A DNA stretch of 62,000 nucleotides, taken from assembly GCF_001039355.2 (NCBI RefSeq), contig NW_019775485.1, forward strand, positions 8,119-70,118, given 5' to 3'. Each line of letters opens with the position of its first letter. Position 1 is the stretch's first letter. The stretch comes from Lingula anatina (taxonomy: Eukaryota > Brachiopoda > Lingulata > Lingulida > Lingulidae). Position numbers and translations under genes: made by a program. The notes under the pieces are model-generated. The model was not told where the DNA came from, searched no databases, and saw only the letters and a list, made by a program, of their open reading frames with translations. This document shows, in pieces, positions 11,542-23,900 of the stretch.

Positions 11542-12001
11542 AACTTGCGCAACTAGTGGAGTGTAAAACTTGTATTATTTTACGCATATATCTTAATCCG
11601 CTTTTGTGCACATTCTGAATTGCGCTTATCATGAAAAGCAGAGCAACTGACTAAACGTGTTATGTCTTTGGTTAAACTGGATGTTTTCACAGTATGGGAA
11701 GTTTTTGAGTCTATGTTCTACAACAAAGTTATGGGAGAAAAGGATCTATAAAATCAGTTCCTATTGTTTATTTTTACCATAACGACGGAAATTCATTTCT
11801 ATAACGACATCCAGACACGAAATTGCATATCATAATGAAGACAGGCTCGAAGGAAGCAAACCTTAGTGGGAGGGACAATTTAGGAAATAAGTGATGAAGG
11901 ATGGAGTTAGCTGCAAAAGGTACATACTTTAACTTGGACATCAGTTGACGTGGGTCTCCGCCCGGGATGTGATAATTTGGTGGCTATTTATTATTTTTCA
12001 C

Positions 12002-12351
12002 TTAAAGGAATAATAACTCTTCGTTTTGGCCAAAAAAATGAATTTTCCTGGAGTAAACAACAATTTTCCCATACTTACATGTACCAAGGGTTAATGAATC
12101 CATTTTTACATTCAACGTTAGTCCCCGTTTTTTTTTTTTCCTAAAAATTTGTTTTTGTTAAAATCTCTTAAGAGATTATAACAGAGTACAGCCGTCAATG
12201 GAAGTCAAGTGATCTGAAGACAAGCTCAGATATCAGAATTATAGCTATAACTGCTGTTTTTGTGGTTAAACAGAATAAATTATATTTCTATGAGTTGTTC
12301 ACAATGTTTTTATTNTTTTTTTGGCCAAAACGAAGAGTTATTATACCTTAA
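12002..12351. mobile_element. TTAA-flanked MITE, copy 1
   Basis: A ~350 bp element with termini TTAAAGGAATAATAACTC at the left and the inverted form at the right, and the internal palindrome AATCTCTTAAGAGATT shared by all five copies in this window (12,002; 17,034; 24,382; 51,657; 57,845). Its right end resembles the usual left end rather than the usual right end, and one ambiguous base (12,315) sits at that junction, so a small assembly fault is possible. No coding capacity. From 11,693 to 12,001 I see nothing recognisable. Confidence 0.8.
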
Positions 12352-13100
12352 ACTAAAACAGTAAAAGTTTTCAATGATCTTAAAAATATACAGTCTTTGT
12401 CGTGCCTTCTTTACATTCTTCGCAGTGTTATCTTTCCAATTCAATTTACTATTAAGGTGTTTACCAAGTAGTTTAAATTCCTCTACCCTGCTAACTTCGA
12501 CATTACCAATGGTGAATGGTGCAATTACATTCTGATTCCTTCTAAAATCCACTATCATTTTTTTTGGTTTTAGCTACATTCAAAATAAGATCATTACTCT
12601 CGCACCACCTCACCAGCGACTCAACACAAGCGTAGTATATATCATCCGAAAATTTCATAAGAAAAGTCCTGTCGCTTACACTTATACAATCATAGGTAAA
12701 AAGAGAGTAAAGACAAGGTGAAAGGACGCATCCCTGTGGTGCACCGGTATTTAAGACCGTTATTTTTGAGCTAAAGGAGCCGACTTTAACACATTGTCTT
12801 CTATCTAAAAGAAAGTCTAAAATCCAGTCACAATTAAGAACAGGTAGCTCAAGATGGTTTAGAAGTTTCAAATATAGTTTTTTTTTTGCACATTTGTGTT
12901 AAAAGCTGAACTGTAGTCAATAAATAAAATCCTTGCATAAAAGTTTTTGTTATCTAAGTGTTGTAGTACAGTGTGTAGGCACAGATTAATCTCATCTTCA
13001 ACATTCCTGTTAGATCGATAAGCGAACTGCAGTGGGTCCAAAGTTTTCGGCACAATTTCTTTAATAGAATTTAAGACTAATTTTTCCAAAATTTTCATAG
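12352..13100 (-). pseudogene. LINE reverse transcriptase fragment (decayed)
   Basis: Read on the - strand, three broken frames join into a non-LTR retrotransposon reverse transcriptase: a block with LDPLQFAYRSNRNVEDEI and RILFIDYSSAFNT, then TGAPQGCVLSPCLYSLFTYD and MKFSDD in place of the usual ADD site, then MIVDFRRNQ and a FKLLG block. The order and motifs fit the CR1 / L2 / Rex1 group. Frameshifts, lost parts of the palm domain and loss of the catalytic ADD make it dead. Its 3' part runs into the TTAA element at 12,351. Confidence 0.8.
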
Positions 13101-13741
13101 CACCGGAGTCAGGGCCACAGGTCTAAGGTCGTTTAGACTGATAACTAGGTTGGATTTTGGTAGTGGTATGATACCTGTAAGCTTCCTAAAAGCATTGAAT
13201 TCTTAGTGAATCGAATTCTTATTGAATTCCTGTATTTTGAACTTAATATGAATCATTATCTAGGTGTTAGAGCATTCAGTTTAGTTTTCATGTGTATTTA
13301 GTCCGTCTGTATGTCAGAATTGTTAGTCACAATGAAATTTGTGTTAAAATGTAAGCATAAACATTGATATATGAAAAACCATCATTTCTTACAAAATACA
13401 GAGTTTAAGTATTTTTAACGATTTTCTCCAAAATACTAAAATCCAAGTAGCAGCTCTGATAATAGAGATAGCCTAATTTGGTTTTTTGTAGTTTGTTTTT
13501 AAGATGTATAAGCATCTTTGTAGGTGGTTTTGACACAGTTTTGGGGGAAAAGGTTATCTAAGGACCCCCCCCCCCCCATTAAATATCTTCAACACCTTCC
13601 CTAGTCGTATTTCCACGGAACTTGAGACTGCCATTCTTACAACATCAATATCCTCTACAGCCAAAATGATTGTGTATTTATCTAGAGACATCTCTGTGAA
13701 TATTTGTAAAAAATCAACCTGTTGCCCTGTTGCCCATCAAC

Positions 13742-14218
13742 GTCTCTGTGGCGTTAGGTTAGCGGAGGTTATCGCGTTCGGCTGTTAACCAAAAGGTTGG
13801 TGGTTCAAGCCAACCCAGGGACGATGACGTTTTGGTGACGGGTAAATTTTTTCTTGTGGTTTCTAAAACATGACATTACAGTTTTTAAATCAGTACTTTT
13901 TAAAAGTCTTTATTGTGCCAAACTTTAGTATACCTGTTTGCACTTTCCGAGGGTCTTTTTTATAAATTAAAAATATTTATTTTACAATTAATTTTTATTA
14001 AAACAACCAAAACATTCCTTGTGTGATATTGACCAAATGTTTGTGTTGGAAAAAATTCACTAAAGAACTTTACAAAAACTATAATTCATGAAACTGGCCG
14101 GCAGAAAATCCTGTACAGGACAGTTTATCGTCAGGACAGAGGCCTTATACATAAAGGCTTAGCAGAGGTGAGATAATATCTCAATCTACCTGCCGTCATG
14201 AGAGCCGCCAGGTGAAAA
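13742..14218 (+). repeat. tRNA-Asn-headed repeat unit, copy 1
   Basis: The head (13,742-13,823) matches a tRNA-Asn gene with GTT anticodon loop (CTGTTAA) and a B-box-like GGTTCAAGCC, but carries an extra ~11 bases in the D-arm region, so it is not a working tRNA gene. It is followed by a ~390 bp tail repeated at 14,527-14,958. A tRNA-derived head with its own pol III boxes plus a fixed tail is the form of a SINE. From 13,101 to 13,741 I see no gene, only A+T-rich sequence and a C run at 13,565. Confidence 0.65.
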
Positions 14219-14248
14219 ATAATGTCTTCAGGTGAGGTATATAGGTCT

Positions 14249-14290
14249 CTGTGGCGCAATCGGTTAGCGGTTCAAGCCCACCCAGGGACG
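14249..14290 (+). pseudogene. tRNA-Asn-like head lacking the anticodon arm
   Basis: Starts with the same GTCTCTGTGGCGCAATCGG as tRNA-Asn, then jumps straight from the D arm to the T arm and acceptor end (CCCACCCAGGGACG). The anticodon arm is deleted. It lies between the two longer repeat units and is followed by unrelated sequence. Confidence 0.7.
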
Positions 14291-14526
14291 GTCACTTTTG
14301 GTTAGCGTGGATAAAATGATTAATTAAAATCCAGACTTGTGACACGTCTCATTTTAGCTCTACCGTCTAATCTTGAACGGCTAAATACGACGATATAACT
14401 TCACCTCGTTCTACCCAAACAGGCTCATACATCACTTTTTTCTAGACTAGACATTGACCCCATTCAGAATATAGGACTAACTAGTCCGAGGGTCAAATAT
14501 GGCCGACCACTTGAATACTTCCCCAC

Positions 14527-14958
14527 GAGATTCACCAAGCCCACCCAGGGACGAGCACGTCTTGGTGACGGATAATTTTTTTCTTGTGTTTTCTGAAAAA
14601 TGATATTACAGTATTTAAATCAGTATTTTTAAAGTCCCTTTTGCGCCACACTGTGGTACACCTGTTTGCACTTTCCACGCGTCTGTTTTATAAATTATAA
14701 ATATTTATTTTACATTTACTTTTTTTAATTAAAACAACCAAAACATTCCTTGTGTGATATATATCAAATGTTTATGTTGGAAAAATTCACTAAAAAACTT
14801 AACAAAAATATCATTCATTAAACTGGCCGGTACAAAATCCTGCACAGGACAGTTTATCATGCGTTATCATCAGGAAAGAGGCCATGTACATGTACATAAA
14901 GGTTTAAGCAACGGCGAGATAAAATCTCAAGCTACCCGCCGTCTTGAGAGCCGCCAGA
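14527..14958 (+). repeat. tRNA-Asn-headed repeat unit, copy 2
   Basis: Carries only the last part of the tRNA-like head (AAGCCCACCCAGGGACG) and then the same tail as copy 1: TTGGTGACGG, a TTTTTTTCTTGTG run, CCTGTTTGCACTTTCC, AAACTGGCCGG and GAGAGCCGCCAG. The two units are direct repeats about 785 bp apart. Confidence 0.65.
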
Positions 14959-15006
14959 ACTTTTGTCAAAGAACTCTTCTGAAGACCTATGTTAATATTA
15001 TTACGT

Positions 15007-15335
15007 AGTTTATTAGTGCCACAAGCTCAGACAAAAAATACATTGCCAAAATGAGAATAAGTGACCATGAGATGGCGATAGAGAAAGGCAGGCACATGAA
15101 AATCCCTCTGGAAGAAAGAACCTGCACACATAGAGGACGAGAAACATTTCTTCCTCACTTGCAGCAAGTACCAAACAGAGGGACAAAGCATGCTCAGTTC
15201 CCTCCCAAATACTGAGAGACAAAATTATGAATTAGCAGGCAGAGATCAGAAACTATTTATCCTCCTCAACCCTCAAGATCATATATCACTTAAGGCAATA
15301 TCACAGTATATTCAGTTAACAACACAATGAATAAG
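15007..15335 (+). pseudogene. C-terminal end of a LINE protein (decayed)
   Basis: The + strand reads KMRISDHEMAIEKGRH and ERTC, then after a frameshift EDEKHFLLTCSKYQ. This is the basic stretch and the C..C/H..C-type motif found at the C-terminus of many LINE reverse transcriptase proteins. The frameshift makes it non-functional. A 3' tail with a (TTA)n run at 15,484-15,515 follows, and from 15,517 on the sequence joins the right inverted-repeat arm after a short unmatched piece. Confidence 0.65.
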
Positions 15336-16141
15336 CACTCAGCACATTTATTAACTTTTAGCTTTAAGAGATATTTAATTCTTTATTTTATCCTTTATTT
15401 ATATGTTTTGATGTAAGCACAATAGAGTAGTTTCTGCAGTAGCCTAGACAAGTATTACTGTTAAATTGTAACACTTAAAGCTGAATAAATATTATTGTTA
15501 TTATTATTATTGTTGTTGTAGCATTTTTTCATTCATTCCTCTCTTCGCCGCCACCCGATCTTTTCTTCCGTTTTCCCCGAAGACAGTCGAACGATCCCCA
15601 TCCCCTGTTCGGCATTCTGTGAAAACATCCAGTTTAACCAGAGACATAACACGTTTAGTCAGTTGCTCTGCTTTTAATGATAAGCGCAATTCAGAATGTG
15701 CACAAAAGCGGATTAAGATATATGCGTAGAATAATACAAATTTTACACTCCACTAGTTGCGCAAGTTTAAGGTTGGTGTGAAAGTCGAATTATATCGGTT
15801 GAAATCGCATGTCCCATGTCCAATTGTCGAGTTGAGATTTCTATCTTCGTGAGAGTTGAGGACATTTGCTGACGCAGGTCTGTAAAAGATGTGTTAATGA
15901 AAAAATTAATAAAGAAGATGCCAGGACACTTCAACTCAAACAAATATATATATTCAACAGACATATACCAAATTAAAAGAATGTGCTTTCCTTCATTTAG
16001 AATAAAATATAGGTCTGTATGCGAATTTGATATCATGTAATTATCCTTGATTAAAATGTGTATTATTTCTATTAATTACCAGTAAAAATTAGGTTAAAAC
16101 ACAAGATTGGAACATTCATGGAAAATGACTTACAAAAGCCG

Positions 16142-17884
16142 TCAGTAAACGATATAATGGAACGCTCCTTCAGATATCTGGAAATCGTCGACAGATCCCG
16201 CTTGTCTCTTCCCCNNNNNNNNNNNNNNNNNNNNNNNNNNNNNNNNNNNNNNNNNNNNNNNNNNNNNNNNNNNNNNNNNNNNNNNNNNNNNNNGTTGGGC
16301 CTAGTAGACACGATGTTGGAATACACGACCGAGGAGTTGGTGAAATTCATGATCGTGCCACAGCCGTGCAGGGGCGCCCTGAACGTGATGAAGGTATGGT
16401 TGCCTGTGCCTTGGCAGGAAGGGTCCGTCAACTGGAGTTGGCTCTCGTTAAGACCATGGAATGCCGAACGAAGCAGGTCTAACTGCAGGTGTTGGTTGGT
16501 GCAGGTTACGTTGACATCGGGAGCTGACGTAGCATAAATGTAGATGTTTAAATTTAATGACATAAAAAGGTACGCCCAGTCAGACAAACATTTTACCATT
16601 GTCTTTGTAATTAGTATCTATATCATATCCCCCCACATATCTCCTATTATTGCTCATTGATCAAAGTACCGTATTTGGCGATGTTAAACAAATTTAAAAA
16701 AGAAATACTGCAGGCGTTCACTGACATTCACATGTTTTTCCATCTTGCCTCAACACCAGATCCTTCACTGGACACTGACAGTGGCTGTGGTCATTGTAAT
16801 CTCTATGGACACAGAAATGGCTACAGCCACCGTTATCTACTGTACACTCGTCTCTAACTGAAAGTGAAATCGGAGAAACTTTTAAAGCAATAGTTATCTG
16901 AACAAATAAAGATGAAAAAGATGATAAAATGAATTAAGAAATGACCCAAAGTCAATGCACTTAGCTGGTTGTAATGCACGAATGAATGCCAGCTCTCCAA
17001 AATGATCGGCTATGTTTCTATTTTTTTTTTTACTTAAAGGGATAATAAGTCTTCGTATGAGATTTATATTTCACAATAAAAACATTGTGAATAACTCACA
17101 GAAATAAAATATATTCTGTTTTACCACAAAAACGGCAGTTATAGCTATTATTGTGATATCTGAGCTGGTCTTCAGACCACGTGACCTCCATTGACGGCTG
17201 TACTCTGTTATAATCTCTTAAGAGATTTTGACAAAAAACCAAATTAAGAAAAAAACCAGGGACTAACTGAATGTAAAAATGGATTCATTAACCATTGGTA
17301 AGTATGGAAAAAAAGTTGTTTACTCCAGTAAAATTCATTTTTTGGCCAAAACGAAGAGTTATTATCCCTTTAATCTAAAAAAAAAAAGACAAGACTTACT
17401 ACAGGCGCGCTTGTTACTTCCCACCACAAAGCCCTTCGGACACGAGCAGACGACAGTGAATGTAGAGTTATCCATGGAGCAGTTGTCCGAACACCCTCCG
17501 TTGTTTTCAAGACACAGATTGTGAAACTCTGAAATGGCATAATTGGTAACATTCTGTCACTCTCTCTCTCTCTCTCTCTCATTGTGATTCACTGTACGTG
17601 TGGATAAAAACGCGCGATGATTTACATTGGATATTTATCTAAGTTTGTAAACACATTCCCATTACTATACCCTTTAAGGCTTAACCTACTGTGACATACA
17701 CCCGGTCTTTTGGAACAGTCACGTACCGCACGTCCTTTGGTCCTTTCCCAGACGGAAACCCCTTGGACACGAACACACAGCTTTGAATGTAGAGTTATCC
17801 ATGGAGCAGTTGTCGGAACATCCACCGTTTTTATCAAGACACAGGTTGCGATACTCTGAAATTACATAATTGGCGAACTATCTC

Positions 17885-17927
<43 letters not shown>

Positions 17928-20900
17928 TTGTGCGTGTGTATTCGTGAGAAATTTTATTCATAGCCCCATACGCGTTTAACTGGAAATGTGTCTATGTGTC
18001 AATGAATTTTGATTAACGACCTATGTTGTAAAGCAAATTAATTACACTTTCACTAATTGCAGATAACAATTAAAACGGAATCAAACGAGTAAAAGGATAG
18101 GGAGTTATTGAGTGTAAGTTAAGTTTCATCAAGTGTCAACAAGTGTAGAACATGTTTTTAGTGTCAGAAAAAGATGGAAAAGGTCAAAGTCAGTAACAGT
18201 TAATGTGACTGGTTAATTTCATAGCATATTTTAATTTTGATCAACTGTTTATCACATGATAACTTTTTGGATAAGGTCCAAGCATGAGTAATCCAAATAA
18301 TATTTTAGATATCTTTAATTGAAAACAAGTATCTTAGGGATTACCTAATAAGGAAATGTTGCATGGTGACTTGCAACATGCGAATGGAAAATTCCTTGTA
18401 ACCACGCAAAGACAATGGAAAAGAAAACAAGTAAATGCGTGAAATATTTGTGCAGTTGTATGAAGAAGGAGTCGTTGAATAAACGTTCGAAAGCTCCAGA
18501 CCGCTGTCGTTATTTCTAACTATAACACCTAGAAAGTCGATACAACAAACAGGTTTTACAGTGCTTCCGATCTTTTGGAACAGCCACGTACCGCACGTCC
18601 TTCGATCCTTTCTAAGAGGAAAACCACTTGGACACGAACACACAGCTGTTAATGTAGTCTTATCCATGGAGCAGAAGTGGGAACATCCACCGTTTTTATC
18701 AAGACACATGTTGTGATATTCTAAAATGAAAACATAACACCTTTGAGCCTCAGGTTTACTGCCCTAGCTTAATAATTCTAAATATTCAATTTGTCATTCA
18801 GCTTGAACTGCACCTTAAGACAACTTATAATAGTAAATGTATAGACATTGTAACGCTGGTATCATGTAGGCTATATCAACGGATGCGTGTCGCACAAGAT
18901 GAAAAATACATACTTTGTATGGTTTCATTTTGCATTTTCATATATCTCTACAAATATTCAATTATCATTAAGCCTGCACCTCGACCACTTCACGTGCTAA
19001 GCAAATAGATTTTTAGCTATTTCTTCTTAAAGAAACAAAAGTACAATGTAGCTTGATGGTCCAGAATTGCGGCATTACGGCATTTATTGGAGAAATGCAT
19101 GTGTGACTTCATATGACAAATAGAAATATACCTTTTAATAGACTGGACAATTTTCGTTTTATTCAGTAGAAAAAAAGAAATGCATGTATGATCGCCGAAA
19201 GACCCCCAACGTAGCAAATTTGACGCGATTGTTACGAAAAGTAAACTTTGTTTCACTTATGATTTTGAAATGATTGAATGTTTGTTAGCCTTTTAAATCG
19301 ATAATCTTGTTACTAGTAATAATATTGGTTTATTCATAGAATTTTTGGGACTTAAGTCGCCTGTGAATATACGTTATTACGAAATAAATACTGACAACAA
19401 GAATTAAATGCCCATTTTTTTACACCTTTCGTTAAATTTAGTAAACCTATTAATGTCACGGCCTATTGGTTTTAAAGGACGACCACCCTGAAATAAACCG
19501 CCATACATTTATCTATCATAGCACAGTGTCAAACCGAGTAAAGATTGCCGAGGAAATAAAGGAAAGTTTGGCGTAGTCAAACGATATTTTATGGCGACAA
19601 CAATCTCCAGAGCTTATTTACGCACATGCGCATTCTGCACATGCTCAATTCTACCTAGAGGGGTGGTCCCAATTGAGGCACATGTTGCTACTTATACCAG
19701 GGGACGTCACTGTCTGACCCATTTTGCGCTCATTCTGTTGTCGCGCACGATACGTTGAAGCTACAAGTTATCTCCGACTTTCAACTTAAACCTTCAGTTC
19801 AGAAAATTTCATCGGCTTTTCCTTCGATGAGACCTTTCCAGCAGTTCATCGATATTTCGAACCGTTACACCACGTTTACAGCATATTATATCAGCGAAAG
19901 ATTATTTACTAGTTCAAGCAGGGAGTAGCTGTACATGTACACTGTTCGTAGTACATCTGCCGACTATTAGGCTACATGAAGGCGGTAAGTTATTTTCTCT
20001 ACTGATTTATCAGATGCCGTTGACATAATCCATTTGTTCGTGACTTTCTGGTTTGCTCTAATAATGGTCACGGCGACTGCACTATAAGGCTCCTTGCGTA
20101 TCACCTATTCAATTTTTTAGTTATCACTGAAGTTACCGTTTATACCTACAATTTATTAATTATCTTTGAGTTGCACATTTACGACTCCGTTTATAAGTCT
20201 TCTGATCACGATTGTCTTATCAACCCCCACCCTTCACACATCTCGAATTTTGGGTCCGTTGTCAAATAATTGCTTATCATGGACCACAGCTTACGATAAC
20301 TGTTGCATGGTGGGGGCCTCTTTGCAACCCCACAAACGAAATTTGTGCAAAATTGCTTGAAAATGATAACTTTTGCTGACTCGTCTCATCATTATTTTTA
20401 GGATGATGAGTCTTAGTTAATATTTCATATTTAATTTTTATCCCTAAGGCCATAACATTTAATGCAGGCAACAATTTGCCACATTGTTATTATTGTTAAA
20501 ATTATTAGGATAGTGAGTTTATATAATAAAAGCGGCCTTGTTTGGCCAAATCACGAACACCCGATAGTCTTTGTTGCATTTTCTTTTGCTATGAACGGGA
20601 ATATGCAAGTTTGTGATGCACTGGGATGGAGGAGACATAAAAGTTACTTTATACAAGGAGTTCTGGAACTCCTTGCTTTATAAGCCTCTTTTCAGAATCA
20701 GCGTCTAGTCTATAGAGGATAATGTATTCTATGTTTAGGATTAAAAAATACCGACTGGGCGTAACTACATGTACGTACTGTTTACTTACCATCTAACAGT
20801 ACTATGTATTGACTTTTCACTAGATATACAAGGGATGCGTATTTTTCTACTATGTAAATTAGGTATGGAATTAGTAACTCAACCGTCCTCTAGTAGTGTT

Positions 20901-23900
20901 AATTAAATATTTTATCAGACACTCTTCACTATTCCAGCCAGATAATGAGATTAGATTCAATGAGTTCATGATAAAAACACAAGCATCACAGCCAGGCTAC
21001 ATGTACTTATGTGGTGAACAATGCACAGACTCTATATGTGTACCCATTATATCAGGAAATTATAACCACTACTCCTCTCTGTTGACGCGTGCGGCACGTT
21101 GTTTTTTCTCGCCCTGATATATTACAATGAAATGCACTTTTAACATAGAATAGAAGTAAAGCCTCGTCAAATATATCAGGGTTATCATTCCATTCAAAAA
21201 TCTTATAAACTTTAGATGATTGCCCACTATCAGAACCAAATCCTTATTTTGGTCATTCGCGTGCAAAACGATCAATAAGTATATGCAATGCATTTTGAGA
21301 CACTTACCACCACAATAAGCCATAAAGCATTTTGGTGCACTTGGTAAATAGTACACATAGAATCCCGCCGAGCACATCTTCACTTTGACTTGAAATTGCT
21401 TATCACAACAGCTAATTAGGTGGCTCATGCATGCCTTTCTACTGACCACACCAACTCCTATTGCTGGGTGTTTACCATTCAACCACATGGGAGCATTAGT
21501 TCCGCATGTGGTAACAGCTGGGCACTGTAAATAAGGCAATTTAAAAAGTACAATAAAAAGTATATGAAAGATACTTAAAAATATGACTTATATTTGCTCA
21601 TCGGTTATTCTTATTTACACATTTTATACTTTTATTCCATCAGTCATATTGATTTGCCTTTGATGTAATAATTTTATTAGTTCTAGCACATTTTCACAAA
21701 GACTATGACCAAACAGTTACCAACAGTAACCAAATAGTAAATATTCTGCATGTTCAAGACTGAAAAATTGAGATACATGATATGGAATGTGTACATACTG
21801 GGTATGTCCTTTAACAGCATTACTAGTTTACCCTCGTCTTCTCCCCCCCCCCCCTCTCTCGCTGTCATTATAATGTATGTGTGTGTGTGTTTGGGTACTT
21901 AAGTGTGGTGTGACCAAGTTGAACGTGTAGTGAAAACCGTAATGGTATATTGTCAAGAATTTTGATATAGTCTAGAAAAGGCTAAGCCAGAATTGCCTTT
22001 CCTCAGTGTACTTATACTGACCTTGTCTAGCATTCTATTGCCAGCATTGCCTTTGAATCTGAACCACCCGGGGAAGTTAATGTCAGTCTCTCCTGCTTTA
22101 TCACAATGTATTTTCCCATTTTTATCCGTGCCTTTTTTATTGTTCACGCTTCTCCAGTCCTGGTCCAGAACGCCGTGAGTCACACAGGGATCTTTGATAG
22201 ATTTTTTTAAAAAATGTGTCAATACACGCACAGATGGTTACATAAATATATCTCTACGTCCACGATACTGGGTAACGGCATTGGGACTTGGGCAGCAAAA
22301 TTTCAACATGGCGTCAATTCTTGCGCACGCTTTCCGCTTAGAATATACATCGTATTTTGCTTTTTATTCCCAAATTTGGAAAATGTAACTTTAAACACAT
22401 AAAAAAGATTACACTTAACTTCGCAGAGTAGGGGAACACGCTGCAATCCTGAATCGGCGGTTAAACAGCGACGACATGAAATACTCTCTCCTGAGCACGC
22501 TTTCAGCTTATAATATACATCGTATTTTGCTTTATATTCATAAAACTTGGAAAATGTAACAGTAAACACATAAAAAAGTTATCAGGGAAGAGTACACTAA
22601 ACTCCACGGAGTTGGGAAAGCTCCCTGTGATCCCAGAATCAGCGTTTAAACAGCGACGGCATGAAAGCGTTTTTCGTGTATTACACGCCAAAAAGTGTGA
22701 ACCGGATAGATCTATAGTTAATTTAATTAGTCTCATTTAATATTCATGTGACCGGGTCAAACGTCATCAATAAAAATCTCCACTATTTGGCCGAAGCTGA
22801 ATGGGGAAACGAAACTACACTCTAGCTGTGATTTCGTTGTCATGTCTGTCTGAAGGGACCGAAACAGGATTGGGTCATAACATTTGTGATTACACGCTCA
22901 GATGACAGGATTTCCTTACACATTGTTGTTTTACGAAAAGCAGAGCGTATATCAGGTATATAAAAACCCAAAATTGAACGATTTGTATTGTTCACGTGTA
23001 TGGTATATGTTACCTTGTACTGTAGTTGTAATCAGAAACGTAAGTAATGCAAAACAAACCGTTCTCTTCACGCATCATAATTTGCGACGGAGAGCAATTT
23101 TTGTTATTCTCTAGTGTGCCTGCCGTGAATGTTCCCTGAGAGGGCAAAAAAACATGATAATACTATTCTGAGAGTTTTCTTTTCCGTAATGCACAGCTGT
23201 AAAACAGTCTCACATGTCTGTATCTAAGATTTAAGCGTTGTTTTAGTATTATATTCAGCTAAAAATTAAAAAGTTTTAAATACACAGCGATGTTTGGAAA
23301 CACACAATTGTTTGTTATATTAAAACAAACCCATCCCTTTTCATATGAAAGCAGTCCCATTGTAATCCAACACATAGGAATTCTTTGACACACTTTCAAA
23401 GATGATAACCCATTGTTGTTACCCAGTATCGTGGACGTGAAGATATATATTCCTATTATCTATACTGTATGGTAAGTAATTAAAACGCGTAAGTATTACG
23501 TTTTTGATGAAACTAAATGAGTGGAAAAAGTTGCCACTTTAAGGAATAGAAATCCGTAGGCAATCGCCCAAAGCCGTATTTTACATGCAACGCACAGGTT
23601 TTATATGATATGATATTTGGACTAGCTATTTGTATCATTTACCTGCGGCTCGTTGGTAAGGGTGGATATCTTCCTTCCCTTCCTGAAAAATGAACGTTTC
23701 AACTATGTACATTATATGTATAGATGAGCAAGCACACAAACAGGCGCACGCGTACACACCGAAATCATATGCTTTGCAAATTTAATTTCATATCATATCA
23801 AAATTATGATAATGCTAAAAAAAAAACTAAATAGCAAAGCAGGCCATCCATTGCCTTAGACTGCATTCCCATAGATTTAGATCGATCCATCTAGATCGAC

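Larger units (their letters stand above)
1..11692 (+). repeat. Left arm of large inverted repeat
   Basis: Base 1 onward matches the reverse complement of the sequence ending at 36,903, and the match continues, with indels, to about 11,692 (its partner begins at about 15,617). Order and orientation of all ten exons of the D8C-EGF-ZP gene are the same in both arms. Introns compared by eye differ by roughly 3-5% plus indels. The stretch 1,050-3,132 has no partner; the right arm instead carries about 10 kb there (25,430-35,567). The left end may continue beyond the window. Confidence in the homology is high; whether it is a real palindrome or joined haplotypes is open. Confidence 0.93.

Noticed and set aside
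13742-13823. A functional tRNA-Asn gene
   Set aside because: The D-arm region has about 11 extra bases, which breaks the cloverleaf, and the unit repeats with a tail, so it is a SINE head or pseudogene.
16118-16599. Frames running through the N gap on both strands
   Set aside because: Artefacts of the gap; the real ZP frame on the - strand enters the gap from one side and the last exon leaves it in another frame.
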